DNA from: Meridianimarinicoccus sp044221805
GTDB taxonomy: Bacteria; Pseudomonadota; Alphaproteobacteria; Rhodobacterales; Rhodobacteraceae
Direction of reading: 5' to 3'
Length of the DNA stretch: 20,790 bases
Assembly (NCBI GenBank): GCA_044221805.1
Contig: JBGAOK010000063.1
Location: 1 to 20,790 of the forward strand
This document shows, in pieces, positions 1 through 7,339 of this stretch (the first letter of the stretch is position 1; each line of letters begins with the position of its first letter). The position numbers and the translations under genes are program-made. Under the pieces are notes generated by a model. The model saw nothing but the letters and a program-made list of their open reading frames with translations, did not search any database and was not told where the DNA came from.

Positions 1-11
1 CCCGCGACCCA

Positions 12-48
12 CCCCCGGACCGCAAGGCCCGGGGGTTTTCCTTTTTTT
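12..48 (+). terminator. Rho-independent terminator of a gene upstream of the window
   Basis: A 10-bp GC-rich stem (12-21 with 26-35, one A-C mismatch) closes a GCAA tetraloop and is followed by a T-rich run at 36-48. This is a classic intrinsic terminator on the plus strand. The gene it serves lies before the window. Confidence 0.85.
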
Positions 49-379
49 GCCAAGACCCTGCAGGCCGATCCTCAAGAAGTCAGGCGCGCCCGGCCGGACA
101 TCCCCCGCACGCCGGCGTCACCTTCCCGCAACAATTGTGCAATCGCACCGATTGCCATGAGTCGTTCGCCAGATGTTCTGAGGACGGGCTTTCCCGCGGC
201 ATCGCCGTCGGCGGTTCCCGTCCGGTTCCGGCCCCGATCCACTTCGGTCGTGCGCGGAGAGGCCGCTCGTGTTAAGGCTTTTGCAGCAGCAGACGCGACA
301 GACTGGTCCCCGGAAACCCGGCGCAGCGGGAACGAGGATCGGGATGTCCCGGACAAGAACAAGCGTGGAGCAGAGCATC
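49..379. other. Intergenic stretch with no convincing gene
   Basis: Open frames here run through GC-rich sequence with no recognisable protein or ribosome-binding site, so I treat them as shadows. The only structure I see is a perfect 7-bp dyad, GCAATCG at 139-145 and CGATTGC at 149-155, with a 3-nt centre, in a locally AT-richer patch. It could be an operator or a hairpin upstream of the small secreted-protein gene. No convincing -35/-10 pair was found. Confidence 0.4.
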
Positions 380-655
380 ATGGCGAAGATCGTCGCGGCC
401 CTGGCAGTGGCCGCCATATCGGGTTTCGCTGGCTATCAGTGGGCGCGTGTCGCACCGGAGCCGGCGCAGATCGAGCCGGCCGTGCAGGCCGAGACCGCCG
501 GGCCGGGCGCATCGGCCAAGACCCAGTCCCAGGACCGGCTGACCCAGCAGGCCGGAACCACCTGCCGGACTCCGGCCGGCCAGTGCCCGACGCCGCCGGC
601 GCCGATCGGGGCGCCGTGCATGTGCAACGGGGTGCAGGGTCAGGTCGGCGGCTAG
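380..655 (+). CDS. Small exported Cys-rich hypothetical protein
   Basis: 91 residues starting at ATG 380. A GGAG box at 367-370 lies 9 nt upstream, so this start is preferred over the in-frame ATG at 269, which would add a charged non-signal extension. Residues 2-18 are hydrophobic and Ala-rich (AKIVAALAVAAISGFAGY), fitting a signal peptide or membrane anchor. A polar Glu/Ala/Gln-rich linker follows, then a compact tail with four cysteines and many Pro/Gly (pattern C-x5-C, then a CMC pair, ending in GG). Similar Cys/Pro tails occur in small alphaproteobacterial envelope proteins, but I know of no assigned function. The four cysteines could form disulfides or bind metal in the periplasm (inference). 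The stop codon overlaps that of the convergent gene. Confidence 0.7.
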   Translation: MAKIVAALAVAAISGFAGYQWARVAPEPAQIEPAVQAETAGPGASAKTQSQDRLTQQAGTTCRTPAGQCPTPPAPIGAPCMCNGVQGQVGG

Positions 656-3354
656 GGCCGGGCGGGGCTGGCGGGGGCGCAGTCCTTGCCGAATTCGGCC
701 ACCGTCATGTTCGGAAGCCGGATGCTGTCATTGCCCTCGCTGGTCCAGACCTGCAGTTCCGGGGCGGTCGGGATGGCGGCGCCATCGGGCAGCTTGAACC
801 GGGCCAGAATTCCGCGCATGTCGGGCATGACCTCGATCTGATCGGCCTTCATCCCGTTGAGCGTGGCGGTGGTCGAGCGCCACAGGCGTTCGCCGGGGAT
901 GACGAGGGAGAGGACCCGGTCCGGTCCCTCGCAGGCGATGCTGGCCGGGGTGACCATGTCGCGCGGGACGAGGCGGCGCGTGTCGATGGCCGGGCCACGC
1001 ACGAGGCTTGAACCGGTCATCAGCCCGTCCAGCGCCGAATAGTCGGGCGGAAGGTTGACCCGGATCGTGCGCTTCTCGAACGTCGGCATCAGGGTTTCGA
1101 TGCGCGCGTCCAGGTCGAGGCCCGCGAACTGGCCCGAGTGGTCGATCGGCATGCGCCGGGGATCCAGGAAGCCCTGCCAGGTTTCGAGTTCGAGGGAATC
1201 GGTGTAGCCGGGGACGGAGATCAGCACGACCTGCGAGGCCAGCATCGGCTCCATCCGGCCGTCCTTCACGATGGCCCAGCCGAAATCGAAGTTCCAGACC
1301 TTGTCCGGCCCCGCTTCGCCCTCGGGACGGGCTGTGCCGGCGCGATCGCTGTTGCGCTGGCCGAGGGCGAAGTTGACCATGCTGGGTGCCGCGCGGGTTT
1401 CGAGGAGGCGGCGGGAGTCGCCGGCACCGATCGCCCCGGTCACGAGGCCGCCCGCCCCGGCCACCGTGGCCGAGGCATCCGCGCGCCGGGTGGTTTCGGT
1501 GACGACACCGGAGACGTCGCCCTTCGGGAAGGCGGCATAGGTGTAGCTTTCGACGCGGGCCATCCGCCGGACGAAATTGAACGCCCCGAGGTCGAATTCG
1601 TCGGCCTGCGGCAGGCCCTTCGCGCAAAGCCTGTCCCAGTCGGGGGAGTCGTAGCGGCCCTCGACCCACAGGCCGGAACCCTTCGAGCGGTAGAGGCAGA
1701 ATTCCGGTGCGGCGCCACCGTCTCCGTCCTGCCTGATCCGGCCTTCCAGACGGGACCAGATGGCTTTGACCTCGGGCACGTCAAGCGCCCTGGAGACGAC
1801 CGAAAACAGGTGGTTCTGGCCAAGGTAGTCGATCCATGGCGCATAGCCGTCATTGCTGCAGGCGCTTTCGCGGCAGACCAGCGGCGACCATCCGGTGGCA
1901 TAGAGGGCGTCCCGCGGGATGACCGGTCCCGATCCGACGCGATGCTCGGCCTGCACGTCGGTCTGGTCGACAAAGCGGAGCCGGACCTTCAGGGGCCGGA
2001 GAACCGGCAGCAGTTCGATCTGCGCGGTGGCGGGGCGCTGCATCAGCAGGCTGGCCGAGTAGCCGGTCGAGGCCGGTGCCTGTCGCGGCGGCGCCGCCTC
2101 GCCATGGGTCCAGATCTGTGCCTCGATCAGAAGCGAGAACATCTCGCCCCAGGGCAGCGGCAAGGGCACCGCCTGGGCGGTGGACAGGAAACTGCCGATG
2201 GTCGCCGAGGCGCGGTCCAGACTGAGCAGGCAGAACTTTTCGGCCGAGTTGCGCACCGCCCCGAGATAGCCGTCGCGGAGTTCCTGCTCGTCGATCCGAT
2301 CGAGCCGGAGGACATAGCCCACGGCCTGGAACACCCGGTCCCGGTCCCCGGTTTCGAGGATGGTCTGCAGCGCGGCCGGGGCCTGGTCCCGGAGCCGGCC
2401 ATTCGGGGCGTCCGGGTCGGTGCTGCACAGGCGGCTGTCCAGAAGGCGCTTGGTCAGGACGGAGGCCGCGCCGGTGCTGGCTGGCGGATGATCCGACAGG
2501 TATTGCCGGATGCGCCCGTCAAGATCGTCGTTCCAGTCCTGGAAATAGTCCCGGAAGGTCTTGGCAAGCCGTTTCATCTCGACCTCCTCGGGCGTGGCGG
2601 GGGGTTGGCCCTGCCAGTCGCTGGTGAGGAGAAGATACTTGCTCAGGGTCGAGGGAATGGACTCGTCGGCCTGCAGCCGGTCAAGCGGGGTATCGGCCAT
2701 GCGGACGAAGACCGTGGGATAGTCGGTGGTGTTCGGCCCGGGAATGACCGAGGTGTCGAACTTCAGCCCGAGGATCGTGTTGCCCGACAGGTCGTGCCGG
2801 TCGTCCAGCGCGTTCTCTAGGATCAGCTGACGGATCTTGTCGCGCACCGCGGCGCGCAGCGCGAATTCGATGCCGAAGGGAACCTCGGCCACGGGGAGGT
2901 CCTTCAGCGCCCGGTCCGGATCGGCGATGGCCGCGGCGCCCGACTTCGCCGCGCCGGACTCGGGCCCGCCGGCTTCCGCGAGCGTCACCATGGCCCGGAG
3001 GTAGCTTTCGATGCTTTCGGTCCGGTCGATGAAGGTGTTCGCCGCGTCGTCGACCTTTTCCAGTTCCCGGCGCAGCCACGCGTCCTGCAGGTTGCGGTCG
3101 TTGACGAGGCGCTGGCGGGTATAGACTTCGGGGCTTTCGACGAAGATGAATCCCGCCGTCGAGCCGCGGACCATCTCGGCCACCCGGGTCCAGCTGGCGC
3201 GCAGCAGTTCCATGACCGGCGGGAGGACAAGGATAAGCAGGACCAGCGTGGCCAGCGCTGCCAGCGCAAGGATCACGGCGCGCGGAATCCGGCGGCCGAT
3301 CTGGCCGCTCCAGTCGCGCAACTGAGTGAAGATCGCCAGCATGTTCAAGAGCAT
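652..3354 (-). CDS. Large membrane-anchored hypothetical protein with periplasmic Cys-containing domain
   Basis: 900 residues. One strong hydrophobic helix lies at about residues 24-47 (IPRAVILALAALATLVLL and onward) after a short basic N-terminus, so the protein is probably anchored in the inner membrane with the remaining ~850 residues outside the cytoplasm. All eight cysteines (310, 375, 494, 499, 553, 577, 808, 892) lie beyond the helix, which suits periplasmic disulfides. A Glu/Arg-rich, probably helical region follows the helix (about 85-125); a low-complexity Ala/Gly/Ser stretch lies near 627-645; the C-terminal third looks beta-rich. I recognise no catalytic motif or family. The start is uncertain: ATG at 3354 has no clear Shine-Dalgarno, and codon 5 is also ATG. 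It lies 43 bp downstream of the RAM-domain gene and may be co-transcribed with it. Confidence 0.75.
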   Translation of the reverse strand: MLLNMLAIFTQLRDWSGQIGRRIPRAVILALAALATLVLLILVLPPVMELLRASWTRVAEMVRGSTAGFIFVESPEVYTRQRLVNDRNLQDAWLRRELEKVDDAANTFIDRTESIESYLRAMVTLAEAGGPESGAAKSGAAAIADPDRALKDLPVAEVPFGIEFALRAAVRDKIRQLILENALDDRHDLSGNTILGLKFDTSVIPGPNTTDYPTVFVRMADTPLDRLQADESIPSTLSKYLLLTSDWQGQPPATPEEVEMKRLAKTFRDYFQDWNDDLDGRIRQYLSDHPPASTGAASVLTKRLLDSRLCSTDPDAPNGRLRDQAPAALQTILETGDRDRVFQAVGYVLRLDRIDEQELRDGYLGAVRNSAEKFCLLSLDRASATIGSFLSTAQAVPLPLPWGEMFSLLIEAQIWTHGEAAPPRQAPASTGYSASLLMQRPATAQIELLPVLRPLKVRLRFVDQTDVQAEHRVGSGPVIPRDALYATGWSPLVCRESACSNDGYAPWIDYLGQNHLFSVVSRALDVPEVKAIWSRLEGRIRQDGDGGAAPEFCLYRSKGSGLWVEGRYDSPDWDRLCAKGLPQADEFDLGAFNFVRRMARVESYTYAAFPKGDVSGVVTETTRRADASATVAGAGGLVTGAIGAGDSRRLLETRAAPSMVNFALGQRNSDRAGTARPEGEAGPDKVWNFDFGWAIVKDGRMEPMLASQVVLISVPGYTDSLELETWQGFLDPRRMPIDHSGQFAGLDLDARIETLMPTFEKRTIRVNLPPDYSALDGLMTGSSLVRGPAIDTRRLVPRDMVTPASIACEGPDRVLSLVIPGERLWRSTTATLNGMKADQIEVMPDMRGILARFKLPDGAAIPTAPELQVWTSEGNDSIRLPNMTVAEFGKDCAPASPARP

Positions 3355-3397
3355 GCCGCAGGGTCAGCGACTTGTCGATGGCTGATTGCGCCGGGGG

Positions 3398-3634
3398 TCA
3401 GAACGCCCGGAAGGTCAGCGTCGTCAGGGTGCGGTCGATGCCGTCGAGGTCGAGCAGGTTGTCGTTGATGTACTTGCCGATGTCCTCGCCCTCGGGGACG
3501 TACATCTTGAGCAGCAGGTCATACTCGCCGCTGGTCGAATAGAGTTCGGAATGGATCTCGCGGAGCGTGATCGCGTCGGCGACCTGGTAGGCGGTGCCGG
3601 GGCGGCAGCGGATTTGCACGAAGACGCAGTTCAT
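3398..3634 (-). CDS. Stand-alone Lrp/AsnC ligand-binding (RAM) domain protein
   Basis: 78 residues from ATG 3634, with a purine-rich GAGGG about 8 nt upstream. The sequence matches the C-terminal effector domain of Lrp/AsnC regulators: a first beta strand (CVFVQIRC), a helix, then SGEYDLLLKM at about 35-44, the conserved part of the fold that packs at the ligand/dimer face, and TLTTLTFRAF at the end. There is no helix-turn-helix DNA-binding domain, so it cannot act as a classic repressor alone. Such stand-alone RAM proteins are known as small oligomers that bind amino acids or modulate partner regulators. Its ligand is unknown. It is divergent from the omega-aminotransferase gene (gap 123 bp) and upstream of the 900-residue gene. 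Confidence 0.85.
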   Translation of the reverse strand: MNCVFVQIRCRPGTAYQVADAITLREIHSELYSTSGEYDLLLKMYVPEGEDIGKYINDNLLDLDGIDRTLTTLTFRAF

Positions 3635-3757
3635 CGGGAGCCCTCGGAGGATGCGGGATCTGCCTAGACCACGGGGCGGGCGGCGTCCATCGCTCTTGCG
3701 GGGCAGGCGGGGCCGGGGCATGGGAGGGGGAACCCGAGACTGCCCCGCGAGGCCCCG

Positions 3758-5158
3758 ATGCGCCCGATCCCGAACCACCGACCTACTGCCGAGTTGCAGG
3801 CGCTGGACGCCGCGCATCACCTGCACCCGTTCACCGACGCTGCTGCGCTGGCGCGGAAGGGCGCGCGGGTGATCGTCCGGGGCGAGGGCGTCTGGCTGAC
3901 CGACAGCGAGGGGCGGCGCATCCTCGACGGGATGTCGGGGCTGTGGTGCGTGAACCTCGGCTATGGCAACGAACGGCTGGTCGAGGCGGCGGCGCGGCAG
4001 ATGCGGGATCTGGCGTTCTATAACACCTTCTTCCAGACCACCCATCCGGCCGCCGTCGAGCTGGCGGCGCGACTGGCGGCGCGCGCTCCGGCGGGGATGA
4101 GCCATGTCTTCTTCGCCAATTCCGGGTCCGAGGCGAACGACACCAACATCCGCCTGGTGCGGCATTTCTGGGCGGCGCAGGGCCGGCCCGAGAAGACGGT
4201 GATCATCGCCCGGCGCAACGGCTATCACGGTTCGACCATGGGGGGTGCCTCGCTGGGCGGGATGGCGGCGATGCATGCCCAGGGCGGGCTGCCGATCCCG
4301 GGGATCGAGCATATCGGCCAGCCGCACTGGTATGGCGAGGGCGGCGACCTGACGCCCTCGGAGTTTGGCCGGCTTCGGGCGCGGGAGCTGGAGATCGCCA
4401 TCCGCGAGATCGGCGCCCACCGGGTCGCGGCCTTCATCGCCGAGCCGGTGCAGGGGGCTGGCGGCGTCATCATCCCGCCCGCGACCTACTGGCCCGAGGT
4501 GCAGGCGATCTGCGCCGAACACGACGTGCTGCTGATCGCCGACGAGGTGGTGACCGGCTTCGGGCGCACCGGGGCCTGGTGGGGGTCCGAGACCTTCGGG
4601 ATCCGGCCCGACATCATCACCGTCGCCAAGGGCCTGTCGTCGGGATACCTGCCGATCGGCGCCTCGGTCCTGTCGGGGCGGGTCGCCGGTGTGATCGTGA
4701 ACGCCGGCGAGTTCAACCACGGCTATACGTATTCCGGGCATCCGGTGGCGGCGGCGGTGGCGCTGGAGACGCTGGCGGTGATGGAGGAGGAAGGCATCGT
4801 CGAGCGCGTCTGCGACGTCACCGCGCCGCATCTGGCCCGGGCCTGGGGACGGCTGGCGGTGCATCCGCTGGTCGGCAGCGCCGAGACCTGCGGGCTGATG
4901 GGGGTGCTGGCGCTGACCCCCGACAAGGCGCGGCGCGCGGCCTTCGCCGCCGAGGCGGGGACGGTGGGGCTGAGAGCGCGCGAGCGCGCCTTCGCCAACG
5001 ACCTGGTGATGCGCCATGTGGGCGACCGGATGATCATCGCGCCGCCGCTGGTGATCTCGGCAGCCGAGATCGACGAACTGGTGGCGCGCGCCGAGAAGAC
5101 GCTGGACGAAACGCTGGACGGGCTGGTCCGCGACGGGCTTATGGCGGCGCGCGACTGA
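3758..5158 (+). CDS. Class III PLP-dependent omega-aminotransferase
   Basis: 466 residues, the usual length for fold-type I class III transaminases that move an amino group from a primary amine or omega-amino acid to pyruvate or a similar keto acid. The N-terminal block LDGMSGLWCVNLGYG (56-70) and YNTFFQTTHP (88-97) are typical of the amine:pyruvate branch. The phosphate-binding NSGSEAND is at 121-128, the cofactor Asp at 262 in LIADEVVTGFGR, and the Schiff-base Lys at 291 in VAKGLSSGYLPIGA. Arg419 sits where the substrate-carboxylate Arg of the Chromobacterium violaceum enzyme is found. A GAGG box precedes the ATG. The paiB-like gene follows after 21 bp, so the two are probably an operon. 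The actual amine donor (putrescine, beta-alanine, taurine or another) cannot be read from the sequence. Confidence 0.93.
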   Translation: MRPIPNHRPTAELQALDAAHHLHPFTDAAALARKGARVIVRGEGVWLTDSEGRRILDGMSGLWCVNLGYGNERLVEAAARQMRDLAFYNTFFQTTHPAAVELAARLAARAPAGMSHVFFANSGSEANDTNIRLVRHFWAAQGRPEKTVIIARRNGYHGSTMGGASLGGMAAMHAQGGLPIPGIEHIGQPHWYGEGGDLTPSEFGRLRARELEIAIREIGAHRVAAFIAEPVQGAGGVIIPPATYWPEVQAICAEHDVLLIADEVVTGFGRTGAWWGSETFGIRPDIITVAKGLSSGYLPIGASVLSGRVAGVIVNAGEFNHGYTYSGHPVAAAVALETLAVMEEEGIVERVCDVTAPHLARAWGRLAVHPLVGSAETCGLMGVLALTPDKARRAAFAAEAGTVGLRARERAFANDLVMRHVGDRMIIAPPLVISAAEIDELVARAEKTLDETLDGLVRDGLMAARD

Positions 5159-5179
5159 GCCACGGAGGGGAGACAGGGC

Positions 5180-5806
5180 ATGTACCTGCCGGCGCATTTC
5201 GAGGAGACCGACCCGGCCGAGGTGGCGGCGCTGTTGCAGGCGTTTCCGCTGGCCTGTCTGGTGGCCGAGACCCCGGAGGGGCTGGTGGCGAACCACCTGC
5301 CGCTGCTGAGCGGGCCGGACGGGGTGCTGATCGGCCACCTGGCGCTGGCCAACGACTGGCACCGGCTGGTGGCCGAAGGGCAGGAGGTGCTGGCGGTGTT
5401 CCGGGGCGAGGAGGCCTATGTCTCACCCAACCTCTACCCGTCGAAGGCCGTGCATCACCGCGCCGCGCCGACCTGGAACTATCAGGCGGTGCATGTCCAG
5501 GGCCGCATCGCCTTCCAGCACGACGAGAAGGCGAAGCGCGCCGCGGTGGGCCTCTTGACCCGCGCGCACGAGCGGCGGCTGAACGGCGACGCGGCGTGGC
5601 GGATGGCGGATGCGCCGGCGGACTACATGGACGGGATGCTGGCCCAGATCGTCGCCTTCCGGATCACGGTCAGCCGGGTCATCGCCAAGTCGAAGCTGAG
5701 CCAGAACCGCGAGCCGGCCGATGCCGCCGCCGTGGCCGCGAGCCTCGAGACCCGCGGCCGGAACCGGCTGGCGGCCCGGATGCGGCGGATCGCCAAGGAC
5801 GGCTAG
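5180..5806 (+). CDS. PaiB-type FMN-binding negative transcriptional regulator
   Basis: 208 residues, full length for the PaiB family, a split-barrel flavin-binding fold. Diagnostic blocks are MYLPAHFEETD at the N-terminus, ANHLPLL near residue 37, a GHLALANDW motif around 52-60, EEAYVSPNLYPSK at about 77-89, PTWNYQAVHVQG at about 97-108, and KLSQNR near 172-177. A strong purine-rich box (GGAGGGGAGA) precedes the ATG. In Bacillus subtilis PaiB is linked to PaiA, a polyamine acetyltransferase, and to repression of protease and sporulation genes. Here it follows an omega-aminotransferase by 21 bp, so a link to amine metabolism is plausible but inferred. It may be a flavin-dependent enzyme rather than a direct DNA binder. 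Confidence 0.92.
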   Translation: MYLPAHFEETDPAEVAALLQAFPLACLVAETPEGLVANHLPLLSGPDGVLIGHLALANDWHRLVAEGQEVLAVFRGEEAYVSPNLYPSKAVHHRAAPTWNYQAVHVQGRIAFQHDEKAKRAAVGLLTRAHERRLNGDAAWRMADAPADYMDGMLAQIVAFRITVSRVIAKSKLSQNREPADAAAVAASLETRGRNRLAARMRRIAKDG

Positions 5807-5819
5807 CCGGCGGGCCCGG

Positions 5820-6989
5820 TCAGGCCGCGGCGCGGGCAGCCCGGGTCAGCCGGCCCATCAGGGCGATGGCGACAAGGGTGCAGGCGAGCACGCCGAGAGC
5901 CACCGGGACCGGGGTGCCGTCGAAGGTCATGCCGATCCCGCCGGCGATGAGCGCGGCGCCGATCGTGCTGATCGCGGTCACCAGCGAGGCGGCGGTGCCG
6001 GCGATATGGCCCATGGGTTCCAGCGCCAGCGCGTTGATGTTGCCGAAGACCAGCCCGCCGCAGCCGAAGATCGACGCCGCCCAGACCACATAGGCGGCGA
6101 AGGCGGCATCGCCCTGCAGGAGCCCGCTGGCGATGGCGGCGAGGTAGGCGAGGGTCAGCACCGCCTGCACCGCGAGCGAGCGGACCACCAGCGCGCGCAT
6201 CCCCACCCGGATCACCAGACGGGCATTCAGGATCCCGGCCGCGGCCGAGACCGCCGCCATCAGCACGAACCAGACCGGGAAGCTGGCGGCGCGGCCGAAG
6301 CTCTGGTCGAACACCATCTGGATCGTCGAGATGCTGGCGAAGAGCACGCCGAAGGTGCAGACCTGCACCAGGATCGCCACGGCGACCACCGGGTGGCCCA
6401 GCACCTCGCGCGCGGCGGCGCGGATCGGGCCAAAGCGCAGCGGCCGGCGGTGCGCCGGGGCCAGCGTCTCGGGCTGGCGCAGGCCGAGCCAGAGCGTGGT
6501 GAGAAGCGTGAAGCCGATGAAGGCCGGGAACAGGCTGCGCCAGCCGCCAAGGGCGATCAGCCCCGCGCCGATCAGGGGGGCCACCGCGGGCACCAGCATG
6601 AACACCACGAGCACGAAGGACACCATCTGCGCCATCTCGCGGCCGTGGTAGCGGTCGCGGATGATCGCCATCACGGTGACCCGCGGCCCGGCGGCCCCCA
6701 GCCCCTGCAGGAAGCGCGCGGCCAGCAGCAGATCGAGCGTTTGCGCCCGCCAGGCGAGGAAGGCGCCGAGGATGTAGATCACCGCGGCGCCGAAGATCGC
6801 CGCCTTGCGCCCGAAGGCATCGGCGACCGGCCCCACGACCAGGGTGCCGGCGCCCATGCCCATCACGAAGCTGGCCACCACGAGCTGGGCCCGGTTCGGA
6901 TCGGCGGGGGTGAGGTCGCGGGCGATCTGCGGCAGCGCCGGCAGCAGCGCGTCGAGCGAGAAGGCGATCGAGGCCATCAGCATGGCCAT
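5820..6989 (-). CDS. Bcr/CflA-type MFS drug exporter, N-terminus probably disrupted
   Basis: 389 residues from the only in-frame ATG. It has about 11 to 12 hydrophobic helices, the DHA1-type loop 2-3 motif (GPVADAFGRK at about 53-62), a motif C-like glycine/proline segment in helix 5 and a cytoplasmic loop near residue 180. This fits the Bcr/CflA family of proton-coupled exporters. Homologues normally begin some 10-20 residues earlier with a soluble stretch leading to EFIALMAMLM; that sequence is encoded in frame just upstream (ending at 6990), but no start codon exists in this frame between 6990 and about 7150. An ATG at 7117 opens a plausible N-terminus in another frame. A single-base frameshift between about 7010 and 7117 is therefore suspected. 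The stop lies 13 bp from the convergent PaiB-like gene. Confidence 0.85.
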   Translation of the reverse strand: MAMLMASIAFSLDALLPALPQIARDLTPADPNRAQLVVASFVMGMGAGTLVVGPVADAFGRKAAIFGAAVIYILGAFLAWRAQTLDLLLAARFLQGLGAAGPRVTVMAIIRDRYHGREMAQMVSFVLVVFMLVPAVAPLIGAGLIALGGWRSLFPAFIGFTLLTTLWLGLRQPETLAPAHRRPLRFGPIRAAAREVLGHPVVAVAILVQVCTFGVLFASISTIQMVFDQSFGRAASFPVWFVLMAAVSAAAGILNARLVIRVGMRALVVRSLAVQAVLTLAYLAAIASGLLQGDAAFAAYVVWAASIFGCGGLVFGNINALALEPMGHIAGTAASLVTAISTIGAALIAGGIGMTFDGTPVPVALGVLACTLVAIALMGRLTRAARAAA

Positions 6990-7117
6990 GAGCGCGATGA
7001 ACTCGGTCCGCCCGCCGGACTGGCCAGGGGCGCCCTTGCTGCCGGCCCCGGCGCGGCGCCGGCCCGGGTCGGTCTGGTCGGCGGCAGCGGCCGCGCGGTG
7101 GCATCTGTGCTGGACAT

Positions 7118-7339
7118 GGTCCCGGGTTAGCCGATCCCGCGGGCGCTGGCGAGCGCCAAGGCGCGCAGCCGCGCACAGGGCCTGTGTGCGCCGGGGCCGG
7201 CGCGCGCGGGCGCAACCGCAGGCGGAGGGGATGCCGGGCCGGGACGGGGCATCCGGGTCGGCCGCGGCGGTCCGTGCCGCGATGCTGTGGCCCGTCGGCG
7301 GCCCGTCGGCGGCCCCTCGGCGTCCCGGTCGGCGGCCGC
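7118..7339. repeat. Spacer with hairpins and an 11-bp tandem repeat
   Basis: The 222 bp between the MFS gene and the DsbA-family gene contain no convincing gene. They hold two perfect hairpins, GGCGCT/AGCGCC (7142-7157) and GCGCACA/TGTGCGC (7171-7191), and a degenerate 11-12 bp tandem repeat (7291-7346) with unit CCCGTCGGCGG, two identical copies followed by three diverged ones. The last copies overlap the DsbA stop codon, where CGGCCGC and GCGGCCG (7333-7349) form a further dyad. Confidence 0.6.

Noticed and set aside
157..1011. 284-codon plus-strand open frame
   Set aside because: The translation is Arg/Gly-rich without recognisable fold, and it overlaps the better supported small secreted-protein gene and the 900-residue gene.
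1138..2820. 560-codon open frame on the plus strand opposite the 900-residue gene
   Set aside because: It is a shadow frame produced by high GC third positions: no signal for a ribosome-binding site, low-complexity Gly/Arg/Ala/Asp-rich translation, and complete overlap with the better minus-strand gene.
3635..5362. Long minus-strand open frame continuous with the RAM-domain gene
   Set aside because: The part upstream of 3634 is antisense to the aminotransferase and reads as His/Arg/Gln-rich shadow sequence. The RAM gene has its own start and ribosome-binding site.
5721..7130. 469-codon plus-strand open frame opposite the MFS gene
   Set aside because: Its translation is Gly/Arg/His/Asp-rich shadow sequence. 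The minus-strand MFS frame has clear membrane helices and family motifs.
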